Of a DNA stretch of 64,000 nt, positions 52,128 to 59,963 are shown one piece after another; position 1 is the first letter of the stretch; each line of letters begins with the position of its first letter. The DNA is taken from the NCBI GenBank assembly GCA_964450115.1, contig CAYVCD010000001.1, positions 14,045 to 78,044 on the forward strand, written 5' to 3'. The position numbers were made by a program, and so were the translations under genes. This DNA comes from 2-01-FULL-45-10 sp964450115. GTDB taxonomy: Bacteria; Omnitrophota; Gorgyraeia; 2-01-FULL-45-10. Under the pieces are notes generated by a model that saw only the letters and a program-made list of their open reading frames with translations, was not told the DNA's origin and did not search any database.

Positions 52128-53312
52128 ATGAAGCCGGTTGAGATCAAAAAAGGTATCTACTGGGTCGGCGCGGTCGATTGGAACGCGAGATCTTTTCATG
52201 GGCACACATATACCACGCAGAGAGGCACTACCTATAATGCATACCTTATAGTAGACGAAAAGATAGCATTAGTCGATACGGTATATGGTCCATTTGCCAA
52301 CGAGATGATAGAGAAGATCAGCGACATAATCCCTCTCGAAAAGATAGACTATGTAATAGCGAACCATGTAGAGACGGATCATTCGGGCGCCCTGCCCGAG
52401 CTGATGAAGCTTTGCCCTAAAGCAAAGGTAGTCGGGACTGCCAAGTGCAAAGAGGGCTTATACAAGCACTACTATGGCAACTGGGATTTTCAGATAGTCA
52501 AGACGGGCGACTCGATAAAATTGGGCAAGAGGACCCTTTCGTTCGTAGAGGCGCCGATGATCCACTGGCCCGACAGCATGTTCACATATTGCCCTGAAGA
52601 GAAGCTGCTCCTTCCGAACGACGCGTTCGGACAACATTATGCCACGAGCGAGAGATTCGATGATGAAGTCGACCAATCCGTTCTCATGGATGAGGCGACT
52701 AAATATTACGCCAACATTTTATGGCCGCTCGGTTCTATGATATTGAGAAAGCTGGAAGAGGTGATGAAGATGGGGATCCCCATCGATATGATCGCCCCCA
52801 GCCACGGCATAATATGGCGCAAAGATCCGATGAAGATAGTGAACGCTTATCTCTCGTGGGCTAAGAATGAGCACGCGAAGAAGGTCGTCATCATATATGA
52901 AACTATGTGGGGAGCTACCGCCAGGATGGCAAGGGCTATTGCCCAGGGTATAGCAGATTCCGGGGTGAGCGTAAAGCTGTTCGATATAAATCAATCGGAC
53001 AAGACCGAGGTCATAAGTCAGATGCTTTCCGCCAGGGGCTACCTTATAGGTTCATCGACCCATGATAACTGCATGCTCCCGAGCATAGCCGGATTTCTGG
53101 AGCTCCTGAAAGGGTTTAAGCCGAAGGGTAGAAGTGCAGCGGCCTTCGGATCCTACGGCTGGGCGGGCGGGGCGGTAAATTCCATAGAGGAGATCCTTAA
53201 AGTTGCAGGCCTTGGCATAGCGCTGGCGCCGATCTCATTCAAATACGTTCCCGATGCTAATGAGATGAAGAAATGTTATGATTACGGGAAAGAGTTCGTA
53301 TCTAAACTGTAA
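52128..53312 (+). CDS. fprA: Flavodiiron protein (rubredoxin:O2/NO oxidoreductase)
   Basis: 394 residues that reduce O2 to water or NO to N2O in the cytoplasm. The N-terminal metallo-beta-lactamase-like domain carries the diiron ligands: HVETDHSGALPEL (H-x-E-x-D-H), MIHWPDSM, LPNDAFGQH and SHGIIWR. The C-terminal flavodoxin domain starts at about 255 (VVIIYETMWGATARMARAIA) and has GSYGWAGGA for FMN. The usual length is about 400. Confidence 0.96.
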   Translation: MKPVEIKKGIYWVGAVDWNARSFHGHTYTTQRGTTYNAYLIVDEKIALVDTVYGPFANEMIEKISDIIPLEKIDYVIANHVETDHSGALPELMKLCPKAKVVGTAKCKEGLYKHYYGNWDFQIVKTGDSIKLGKRTLSFVEAPMIHWPDSMFTYCPEEKLLLPNDAFGQHYATSERFDDEVDQSVLMDEATKYYANILWPLGSMILRKLEEVMKMGIPIDMIAPSHGIIWRKDPMKIVNAYLSWAKNEHAKKVVIIYETMWGATARMARAIAQGIADSGVSVKLFDINQSDKTEVISQMLSARGYLIGSSTHDNCMLPSIAGFLELLKGFKPKGRSAAAFGSYGWAGGAVNSIEEILKVAGLGIALAPISFKYVPDANEMKKCYDYGKEFVSKL

Positions 53313-53332
53313 CAAAACAAAGGAGGAGTAAA

Positions 53333-53809
53333 ATGGGCAAAGAAGGTACAAAGGTAGCAGCGGTAGACGTGAAGGAGTTGATAAAGGACCTTAATAGAGC
53401 TTATGCCGATGAATGGCTCGCTCACTATTCTTACCTCTATATGGCAAGGACATGTACGGGCATGATGTATGAGGACATGGCCGAATTTTTAGAAGAGACC
53501 GCCAAGGATGAAGCGGAGCATGCCGGAGAGCTGGCCGACAGGATACAGGAGCTCGGCGGACTGCCGCTGGCGAACTTCTCGGATCTCGAGAAACAGTGTA
53601 ATGCCCCTTATCCGAAGCCGCCTAAGAGCACATCGGACTACAAGGGCATGATAAAGGTCGTCATGGATGCCGAGGCCGGAGCTATCGATGTATACAATAA
53701 GATAGCAGAGAAGACAAAAGGCAAGGACCATGTGACGTATCAGCTTGTATGCCACATACTCGGAGAAGAGGTCGGACACGAAGAGAAGTTCGAGGATCTG
53801 CTCGGATAA
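53333..53809 (+). CDS. Ferritin-like diiron protein
   Basis: 158-residue four-helix bundle with a diiron set: NRAYADEWLAHYSYLYMART in helix 1, ETAKDEAEHAGELADRI (E-x-x-H) in helix 2, MDAEAGAIDVYNKIAE in helix 3 and GEEVGHEEKFEDLL (E-x-x-H) in helix 4. It may store iron or detoxify peroxide, as bacterioferritin or Dps-like proteins do; the exact subgroup cannot be fixed by eye. Strong AGGAGGA site. Confidence 0.88.
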   Translation: MGKEGTKVAAVDVKELIKDLNRAYADEWLAHYSYLYMARTCTGMMYEDMAEFLEETAKDEAEHAGELADRIQELGGLPLANFSDLEKQCNAPYPKPPKSTSDYKGMIKVVMDAEAGAIDVYNKIAEKTKGKDHVTYQLVCHILGEEVGHEEKFEDLLG

Positions 53810-53823
53810 TAGAGGAGGTTTTT

Positions 53824-54219
53824 ATGGCTGAATTAAAGGATACGCTCCAGTCGGCCGACTGGAAGAAGGAGAAGCATGTGCCCGCGATCGATTCGCCAGA
53901 CAAGTGTAAAAAAGGTGAATTGGTAAATGCAACATTCACGGTGGGTAAAGAGATAGCTCATCCCAATACGACGGAGCACCATATCAGGTGGATATCGGTA
54001 TTCTTTCTGCCGGACGGGGAAAAGTTCCCCGTCCAGATAGCGAGGTCGGAATTCGACGCTCACGGCGAATCTGCGGGTGGACCGAATATGAGCACCGTCT
54101 ACACTCATCCGGAGGCGACGGTGAGCTTTAAGACTGATAAGCCTGGGACGATACTGGCATCCAGTTACTGCAATATACACGGATTGTGGCAGAGCTCAAA
54201 AAGACTGGAGATAGCATGA
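53824..54219 (+). CDS. sor: Superoxide reductase (neelaredoxin type)
   Basis: 131-residue SOR that reduces superoxide to peroxide without making oxygen. The iron centre is complete: EKHVPAI with Glu, Lys and the first His, HPNTTEHHIRWI with two further His ligands, and SYCNIHGLW with Cys and the last His. The N-terminal desulforedoxin domain is absent, which makes it class II. ATG 53824 follows GAGGAGG. It overlaps the glutaredoxin start by 4 bases. Confidence 0.96.
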   Translation: MAELKDTLQSADWKKEKHVPAIDSPDKCKKGELVNATFTVGKEIAHPNTTEHHIRWISVFFLPDGEKFPVQIARSEFDAHGESAGGPNMSTVYTHPEATVSFKTDKPGTILASSYCNIHGLWQSSKRLEIA

Positions 54220-54452
54220 CGAAAAAGATAAAGGTATATTCCACACCCACATGCCCTTTCTGCATAAGAGCGAAGCAGTTCTTGAAAGAGAGCGCGGTGA
54301 GCTTTGAGGATATCGATGTCTCAGTGAACCAGGAGGCTGCCCAGGAGATGATAAAGAAGTCAGGGCAGATGGGTGTACCGGTGATCGATATCGAGGGCGA
54401 GCTGATAGTCGGCTTCGACAAAGATAAGATAAAGAGATCGTTGGGACTGTAA
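54216..54452 (+). CDS. Glutaredoxin-like protein
   Basis: 78-residue thioredoxin-fold protein: VYSTPTCPFCIRAKQFLKE with a CPFC active site, then GQMGVPVIDIEGELIVGFD. The VPVIDIEG..I.GFD end is typical of the NrdH/glutaredoxin-like group reduced by thioredoxin reductase. ATG 54216 overlaps the SOR stop. It lies next to a thioredoxin reductase gene, its probable partner. Confidence 0.93.
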   Translation: MTKKIKVYSTPTCPFCIRAKQFLKESAVSFEDIDVSVNQEAAQEMIKKSGQMGVPVIDIEGELIVGFDKDKIKRSLGL

Positions 54453-54463
54453 ACTAAAAAAAC

Positions 54464-55366
54464 ATGTACGACCTCATCATCATCGGTGCCGGTCCGGCAG
54501 GGATCACGGCGACAGTCTACGCCGCCAGAAAGAAGATGGATTTTCTCGTCATCTCAGGCGATATCGGCGGCCAGGCGGCGTGGAGCGGAGACATAGAGAA
54601 CTACACCGGGTACCAGTTCATTACGGGCCCGGAGCTCGCCTCGAAGTTTGAAGAGCATATGCGTAAATACGGCGTGGCGATGAGGGAGGGCGAGAGCGTC
54701 CTGGATATTAAAAAGGTGGATGACAAGGTCGTAGTAAAGACCGATAAGGGTCAGTATGAATCCAAGACCGTTATCATCGCTTCAGGAAAAAGATCCAGAG
54801 AGCTTTCGGTCCCCGGTGAGAAAGAGTTCAAGAATAAAGGTCTGACATACTGCGCCACCTGCGACGGGCCTCTCTTTTCGGGCAAGGATGTCGCCGTAAT
54901 AGGCGGCGGCAACTCCGCTCTCGACGCAGTGCTCCAACTGATGAAGATAGCCCACCGCATCTACCTTATCAATATAGTATCCCACCTGACGGGCGACCCG
55001 GTCATGATAGAGAAGGTGCATGAAAGCGATATAGTTACCGTCATGAACAACGCAAGGGTTCTCGAGATCATGGGCGACGGGATGGTAAGCGGCATTAAAG
55101 TAAGATGCGACGGTGAAGAGAAGGCTCTCCCCGTCGGGGGTATATTCGTCGAGATAGGCCTCATACCGAACTCTCATTTTGCGCCTGATATTGAAAAGAA
55201 CGCTCTCGGAGAGATAAAAGTGGATTGTCATAACCGCACCAATGTTCCCGGTATATTCGCCGCGGGAGATGTCACGGATGTCCCCGAAAAGCAGATAATA
55301 ATAGCCGCAGGCGAAGGTTCCAAAGCAAGCCTGGCGGCATTCAAATATTTGAATCAACGTAGATGA
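54464..55366 (+). CDS. trxB: Thioredoxin reductase-like flavoprotein
   Basis: 300 residues. FAD motif GAGPAGITATVYAARK, GDIGGQAAWSGDIENYTGY, redox-active CATC (near 131) and a second dinucleotide loop GGGNSALDAVL are present, with AAGDVTD near the end. The NADPH-selective H-R-R-x-x-x-R motif expected after the second Rossmann fold is replaced by NIVSHLTGDPVMIEKV. The electron donor may therefore be NADH, ferredoxin or something else. It follows the glutaredoxin by 11 bases. Confidence 0.92.
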   Translation: MYDLIIIGAGPAGITATVYAARKKMDFLVISGDIGGQAAWSGDIENYTGYQFITGPELASKFEEHMRKYGVAMREGESVLDIKKVDDKVVVKTDKGQYESKTVIIASGKRSRELSVPGEKEFKNKGLTYCATCDGPLFSGKDVAVIGGGNSALDAVLQLMKIAHRIYLINIVSHLTGDPVMIEKVHESDIVTVMNNARVLEIMGDGMVSGIKVRCDGEEKALPVGGIFVEIGLIPNSHFAPDIEKNALGEIKVDCHNRTNVPGIFAAGDVTDVPEKQIIIAAGEGSKASLAAFKYLNQRR

Positions 55367-55399
55367 GTTTTTAAGCCTTAAGCTGTAAGCTATAAGATT

Positions 55400-56020
55400 A
55401 TGCAAAATCATAGAGAGCTCCTGAAAGAATACAAAGCAAAAAAAAGCCCAATAAGAGAGAGGCTGCGAGAATTTAAAAAGGTGGGCTGTGGCAGCGACAA
55501 AGATATATTCACTGAGCTATGCTTCTGCATATTGACGCCCCAATCGAATGCCCGTCAATGTGATAAGGCCATTCGTGAGCTTAAGAAGAAAGGGTTGCTT
55601 TTTAAGGCTCCTGCTGGCGCGATAAGACCCGTCTTAAAGGGCAGGTCGAGATTTCATAATAAGAAGGCCGAATATCTGGTGAACGCGCGCCGGTCTTTTG
55701 ACAGGAGCATCCTCTCATCCGGAAAGATCCTCGATGTTCGTAAAAAGATAGTGGAGAATATAAAGGGTATCGGATATAAAGAGGCCAGCCACTTTTTAAG
55801 GAATATCGGTCTTGGCAAGGATATCGCGATACTCGACAGGCATATACTTAGGAATTTGAAGAGATACGGCGCGATAAAGAGAGTGCCGGCATCCATCTCC
55901 GTGAAGTCTTACCTCGATATAGAGGAGAGGGCGCGCATTTTCGCCAGATCTATTGGCCTGGGGCTCGAGGAGCTGGACCTCTTATTCTGGTCACGGGAGA
56001 CCGGTGAGATATTCAAGTGA
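55400..56020 (+). CDS. ogg: Ogg2-type 8-oxoguanine DNA glycosylase/lyase
   Basis: 206-residue HhH-GPD base-excision enzyme of the archaeal-like Ogg2 group. The signature GIGYKEASHFLRNIGLGKDI contains the catalytic Lys, and AILDRHILRNL holds the catalytic Asp. The N-terminal FTELCFCILTPQSNARQCDK is typical of the family, and the end (LFWSRETGEIFK) matches its C-terminus. It repairs oxidised guanine, which fits its place after the oxidative-defence genes. Confidence 0.9.
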   Translation: MQNHRELLKEYKAKKSPIRERLREFKKVGCGSDKDIFTELCFCILTPQSNARQCDKAIRELKKKGLLFKAPAGAIRPVLKGRSRFHNKKAEYLVNARRSFDRSILSSGKILDVRKKIVENIKGIGYKEASHFLRNIGLGKDIAILDRHILRNLKRYGAIKRVPASISVKSYLDIEERARIFARSIGLGLEELDLLFWSRETGEIFK

Positions 56021-56038
56021 TGTTTGAATAGAATATTC

Positions 56039-56068
56039 TTGACAGGAAATCCGATAAGGGATTATAAT
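56039..56068 (+). promoter_or_regulatory. Sigma-70 promoter for the lipoprotein gene
   Basis: TTGACA (56039-56044) and TATAAT (56063-56068) are spaced by 18 bases, 40 bases before the start of the next gene. Confidence 0.75.
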
Positions 56069-56107
56069 TCGGAATTGGTAATTACAAACGAAAAAAAGGA
56101 GGAGTAG

Positions 56108-56572
56108 ATGAAGAGAAGCACGATGTTGGTTTTTGCAGTTGCTTTAACGGTAATGTCGCTTGCCGTGGTCGGCTGTAAAGGTAAAGTCGACAAGGAAGCC
56201 GAGATGGCCAGGCTTGAGACGACCGAAGCGATGACCCCAGTAGAGGATGTTGTAGTTACGCAGTCGCCGGTGACAGAATCTTCGTCAACACAAGCCATAA
56301 GCCAGGAGACTATCCCTCCGACAGCGGCGGTCCCCCCGGTGGTCGATACTATGACGGCGTCGGGACTTGATAAGCTATCCAAGAACAAAGATATACAGAC
56401 AGCTCTTAAGGCCGCCAACTTTTATACCGGCACTATCGACGGCAAGATAGGCCCGAAAACGAAGAGAGCAATAGTGGAGTTCCAGAAAGCAAAAGGCTTG
56501 AAGCCGGACGGAAGGGTCGGCCCGAAGACCTGGGCGGAGCTCGAAAAATACTTAACTACTCAGCAGCAGTAG
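56108..56572 (+). CDS. Peptidoglycan-binding lipoprotein
   Basis: 154 residues. The lipobox is LAVVGC (Cys near residue 23). A Thr/Pro-rich linker follows (about 40-85), then a PG_binding_1 domain: DIQTALKAANFYTGTIDGKI, GPKTKRAIVEFQKAKGLKPD, GRVGPKTWAELEKYL. It probably links the outer membrane to the cell wall. It has its own promoter and a GGAGGAG site. Confidence 0.9.
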   Translation: MKRSTMLVFAVALTVMSLAVVGCKGKVDKEAEMARLETTEAMTPVEDVVVTQSPVTESSSTQAISQETIPPTAAVPPVVDTMTASGLDKLSKNKDIQTALKAANFYTGTIDGKIGPKTKRAIVEFQKAKGLKPDGRVGPKTWAELEKYLTTQQQ

Positions 56573-56623
56573 AACCCTTCGACAAAAGCTCAGGGTTCTA
56601 TCCCGAGCTAAGTCGAGGGATAG
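56573..56623. repeat. Double palindromic repeat
   Basis: Two short inverted repeats lie side by side: AACCC...GGGTT (56573-56597, loop with TTCGACAAAAGCTCA) and CTATCCC...GGGATAG (56598-56623, loop with GAGCTAAGTCGA). The loops are themselves near-complements, TTCGAC/GTCGA and AGCTC/GAGCT. There is no T-tract. It has the look of a REP-type element and fills the gap between two lipoprotein genes. Confidence 0.7.
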
Positions 56624-56642
56624 CAAGGGGGAGTATATCTTT

Positions 56643-57002
56643 ATGAAATTATTGAAGTTAACATCACTCGTCGTTCTTATAGCGGTCCTTTCGCTTTCGC
56701 TCACAGGATGCGGTGTCTCCAAGAATAAGTACGAGGCGCTTCTTAACGAGAAGATGGCGCTTGAGGAGAAGGTGAATCTGCTGATCAGGTCTAGAGACGC
56801 CTTAAGAAGCGAATACGAGAGCCTCTTAAAAGATAAGATGGACCTGGCATCAAAGGTAGAGACCCTAACCAATGAGAAGAGCGCGCTTAAGGGTGAATAT
56901 GACAAGATCCTTGATGAGAAGGTCACCTTGAAGGCAGCCTATGATAAGGTATCTCAGGCCCAAGAGATCAAAGCGGCGCCGGCCAAGGTTGTAAAAAAAT
57001 AG
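56643..57002 (+). CDS. Coiled-coil lipoprotein
   Basis: 119 residues. The signal peptide ends in the lipobox SLSLTGC (Cys near residue 23), and the rest is a continuous coiled coil with repeated E-K-x-x-L segments (YEALLNEKMALEEKV, YESLLKDKMDLASKV, YDKILDEKVTLKAAY). The near-repeat period of about 28 residues suggests an Lpp-like rod. Function otherwise unknown. Confidence 0.8.
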   Translation: MKLLKLTSLVVLIAVLSLSLTGCGVSKNKYEALLNEKMALEEKVNLLIRSRDALRSEYESLLKDKMDLASKVETLTNEKSALKGEYDKILDEKVTLKAAYDKVSQAQEIKAAPAKVVKK

Positions 57003-57014
57003 ATACGCATAACG

Positions 57015-57044
57015 TTGACATTACTATTGTGTTTATGTTAACAT
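57015..57044 (+). promoter_or_regulatory. Promoter for the exported 154-residue protein
   Basis: TTGACA (57015-57020) is followed after 18 bases by TAACAT (57039-57044). A strong AAGGAGG ribosome site precedes the ATG at 57073. Confidence 0.5.
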
Positions 57045-57072
57045 CTATTAGTAACGCTCAAGGAGGTGTGGA

Positions 57073-57537
57073 ATGAAGAGATATTTTGTTTGCATATTGG
57101 TTATCCTTGCAGTAATGGTTCTGCCGGCCATGTCGGCATTTTCTCAAGGCCCCGAGGCTCCCGGCAAAGACGACACAGCTCCGGCTCCCGCAGCGCAAGT
57201 AGTAGCGGTTCAAGCCCCTCCGGCTGCCCCTGCCGAACCGGCTGCTAAAACAAGCGAACTTTCCATTTATGGTGAAGTTCAGGCAGTAAACGCACCCGCT
57301 TCCTCTATTTCGGTACAGTATTACGACTACGACAACGACGAAGAGAAGACGCTGGAAGTATCGCTCGATAAAGATTCTCGGCTGGAAAACGTAAAAGCGA
57401 TCGGCGAAGTGAAGAAGGGCGATTGGGTGGATGTTACTTACACCGTGACCGGCGGCAAGAATATGGCTAAGATGGTTAGCGTTGAGGTCGAAGAGCCAGC
57501 CGCGGAAGAGAATGCTCCGGTAGAAACTGCTGAATAG
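57073..57537 (+). CDS. Exported protein with Ala/Pro-rich linker and small beta domain
   Basis: 154 residues: a signal peptide (1-24, ending SAFSQ), an Ala/Pro-rich linker (25-60) and a beta-rich domain (about 63-140). The domain reads IYGEVQAVNAPASSISVQYY, LDKDSRLENV, KGDWVDVTYTVTGGK. The GEV..V....S..V.YYD.D...E form suggests a small OB-like or DUF5666-like barrel. Function is unknown. It may be cotranscribed with the DUF4912 gene 20 bases on. Confidence 0.7.
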   Translation: MKRYFVCILVILAVMVLPAMSAFSQGPEAPGKDDTAPAPAAQVVAVQAPPAAPAEPAAKTSELSIYGEVQAVNAPASSISVQYYDYDNDEEKTLEVSLDKDSRLENVKAIGEVKKGDWVDVTYTVTGGKNMAKMVSVEVEEPAAEENAPVETAE

Positions 57538-57557
57538 CAGCAACATAAGGAGTCCGC

Positions 57558-58364
57558 TTGCGTACAAAAGAGATGAGGCGATTTAATTTTCCTCAAGGCT
57601 ACGGCGATCAAAAGATCGTCATATTGGTGCGCGATCCGTGGTGGATATTTGCCTACTGGGAGATACGCCCGGAAAGAGAAAAAGAGATAATAGGCAAGAT
57701 AAAGTCGGACGGCGATTTGCCGGTCAAGACGATCCTGCGTGTATACGACGTAACTGATATAAATTTCAACGGAAAGAACGCCCACTCCTATTTCGACATA
57801 GAATTAAAAGGCCTCGCCAGCACCTGGTATATCAACGTAGGCTCTCCGGATAAATCCTGGATAGTAGATATAGGCATAGTCACTAAAAAAGGTTCCTTCT
57901 ATCTCCTCGCCAGATCCAATACTATAAAGACCCCCAGATACGGTATGTCCGATAAGCTGGATACCGAATGGATGATGCCTGAAGACGACTACTGGAAGAT
58001 GTTCGGTCTCTCCGGAGGGTTCGGTGTGGGCAAGGGTTCTTTGGAAGTGAGAGAGATGGTGAAGAAGAGGCTCGAGGAGCAGATCACCTCCGCTCAAATA
58101 TCGAGCGGCGCCTCGTTTTACAGAAAGTTGCAGGAGAGGTCGTTCTGGTTGGTCGTCAATACGGAGCTGATAGTATACGGGGCGACCGAGCCCGACGCTA
58201 AACTTACCGTGCAGGGCAAGGAGATAAAGTTACAGCCGGACGGAACGTTCACATTAAGGTTCGCTTTGCCGGACGGAAAGCAGGTCATACCGGTCGAAGC
58301 TACCTCCTCGGATGGTATTGACCGCCGTAAGATCACGCCTATAGTTACGAGAAAGACGGAATAG
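57558..58364 (+). CDS. DUF4912 domain protein
   Basis: 268 residues. DPWWIFAYWEIRPEREKEI is the DUF4912 hallmark, followed by LRVYDVTDINFNG and TWYINVGSPDKSWIVDIGI. A C-terminal Ig-like domain (LIVYGATEPDAKLTVQGKEI) is present. The TTG start has an AAGGAG site; ATG 57573 is the alternative. DUF4912 genes are often found beside GH57 branching enzymes, as here; the beta-sandwich fold suggests carbohydrate binding. Confidence 0.85.
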   Translation: MRTKEMRRFNFPQGYGDQKIVILVRDPWWIFAYWEIRPEREKEIIGKIKSDGDLPVKTILRVYDVTDINFNGKNAHSYFDIELKGLASTWYINVGSPDKSWIVDIGIVTKKGSFYLLARSNTIKTPRYGMSDKLDTEWMMPEDDYWKMFGLSGGFGVGKGSLEVREMVKKRLEEQITSAQISSGASFYRKLQERSFWLVVNTELIVYGATEPDAKLTVQGKEIKLQPDGTFTLRFALPDGKQVIPVEATSSDGIDRRKITPIVTRKTE

Positions 58365-58370
58365 CCTATT

Positions 58371-59960
58371 ATGCCCAAAGGATATCTCTCGATAGTTCTT
58401 CATGCGCATCTTCCTTATATCCGCCACCCCGAACACGAAGACTTCCTGGAGGAAGACTGGCTTTTTGAGGCGATCACAGAGACGTATATACCTCTGATAA
58501 AAGCGTTCGACGCCCTCGTCAGGGATAATATAGAATTCAGGCTCACCATCTCGATCTCTCCCACGCTGATGTCCATGTTCATGGATCGGCATCTCCAGGA
58601 TAAATACATAAAGCATATAGATAAACTCATAGAGCTATCATTAAAAGAGATAGAGCGCACTAAATGGGACCCTGCTTTTAATAAACTTGCGCATATGTAC
58701 CACAACACTTTCGTTGAGTCTAAGCGCATATTTGTAGATGAATATAAGAAGGACCTAAATCGGGCGTTCAAGCGTTTTCAGGACTTGGGCAGGCTCGAAG
58801 TCATCACATGCTGCGCGACGCACGGGTACCTGCCGCTCATGGAGGTCGAAAGGAAGGCTTCTGTCAGAGCCCAGGTGAAAGTGGCCGCAGACCTTTATCA
58901 GAAAGTATATGGAAGACGGACTTTAGGGATATGGCTGCCCGAATGCGGATATAATCCGGGTGATGAGGAGATACTTAAAGAAGAGGGTATCAAATACTTC
59001 TTTGTGGATACTCACGGCATCCTCTTTGGCACTCCGCGGCCGAGGTTCGGGGTATTTAATCCATACATGTGTAAGAACGGCGTCGCGGTATACGGCCGTG
59101 ATATGGAGACCTCCAAGGCGGTATGGAGCGCGGTAGAAGGTTATCCCGGAGATTACGCTTACAGGGAGTTCTACAGAGATATAGGTTTCGATCTGGAGTA
59201 TGAATATATAAAGCCCTACATAAATCCCGACGGCGTCAGGATAAATACGGGCATAAAATATTACAAGATAACCGGCACGGGAGGCAATAAAGAGCCTTAC
59301 GATCCGGATGCGGCGAAGGAGAAGGCTGCCTACCACGCCGGGAACTTCATGTTCAACAGGGAGAAACAGATAGAGTTCCTGCAGGGCCAGATGGGCGACA
59401 GGCTTCCGATACTCGTCTCTCCTTACGATGCCGAGCTTTACGGGCATTGGTGGTACGAGGGGCCGCAATGGCTCGAGTTCCTTGTGCGCAAGATAAGATA
59501 TGATCAGAACGCGATCGCCCTCGCCACGCCGGGCGACTATCTTAAGATGTACAAAAAGTTCCAGGTGCTCGCCCCGGCATATTCGAGCTGGGGATGGAAA
59601 GGTTATTCCGAGGTATGGCTCGAAGGGTCAAATGACTGGACCTACAGGCATGTCCACAAGATGACCGAGAGGATGGTGGAAGTTGCCAGGTCGATCAAAA
59701 ATGCCAAGGGCCTTATGCGGCGCGCCCTGAACCAGATGGCAAGAGAGCTTCTTCTGGCGCAATCGAGCGACTGGGCCTTCATAATGAAGACCGGCTCCCA
59801 CGTGCCTTATGCTGTGGAGCGGCTGAGAGACCATGCCGAGCACTTTACCGAACTATACGAAGAGGTCAAAGAGAACTCCTTCGATGAAGTCTACATCAAG
59901 GAATGCGAAGATAAATATAATATCTTTCCGGATATAGATTACTCCATATACAGCTCTTAA
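58371..59960 (+). CDS. GH57 1,4-alpha-glucan branching enzyme
   Basis: 529 residues of glycoside hydrolase family 57, branching-enzyme type. YLSIVLHAHLPYIRHPE is the opening motif; WLPECGYNPG carries the nucleophile Glu (near 190); SPYDAELYGHWWYEGPQW carries the acid Asp (near 346). The C-terminal helical part with WTYRHVHKMTERM and LLLAQSSDWAFIMKTG is diagnostic of this group. It would make alpha-1,6 branches in glycogen in the cytoplasm. A second GH57 gene follows after 3 bases. Confidence 0.93.
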   Translation: MPKGYLSIVLHAHLPYIRHPEHEDFLEEDWLFEAITETYIPLIKAFDALVRDNIEFRLTISISPTLMSMFMDRHLQDKYIKHIDKLIELSLKEIERTKWDPAFNKLAHMYHNTFVESKRIFVDEYKKDLNRAFKRFQDLGRLEVITCCATHGYLPLMEVERKASVRAQVKVAADLYQKVYGRRTLGIWLPECGYNPGDEEILKEEGIKYFFVDTHGILFGTPRPRFGVFNPYMCKNGVAVYGRDMETSKAVWSAVEGYPGDYAYREFYRDIGFDLEYEYIKPYINPDGVRINTGIKYYKITGTGGNKEPYDPDAAKEKAAYHAGNFMFNREKQIEFLQGQMGDRLPILVSPYDAELYGHWWYEGPQWLEFLVRKIRYDQNAIALATPGDYLKMYKKFQVLAPAYSSWGWKGYSEVWLEGSNDWTYRHVHKMTERMVEVARSIKNAKGLMRRALNQMARELLLAQSSDWAFIMKTGSHVPYAVERLRDHAEHFTELYEEVKENSFDEVYIKECEDKYNIFPDIDYSIYSS

Positions 59961-59963
59961 ATA

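Noticed and set aside
54782..55411. 209-residue open frame on the - strand
   Set aside because: It is antisense to the thioredoxin reductase gene and carries no recognisable domain.
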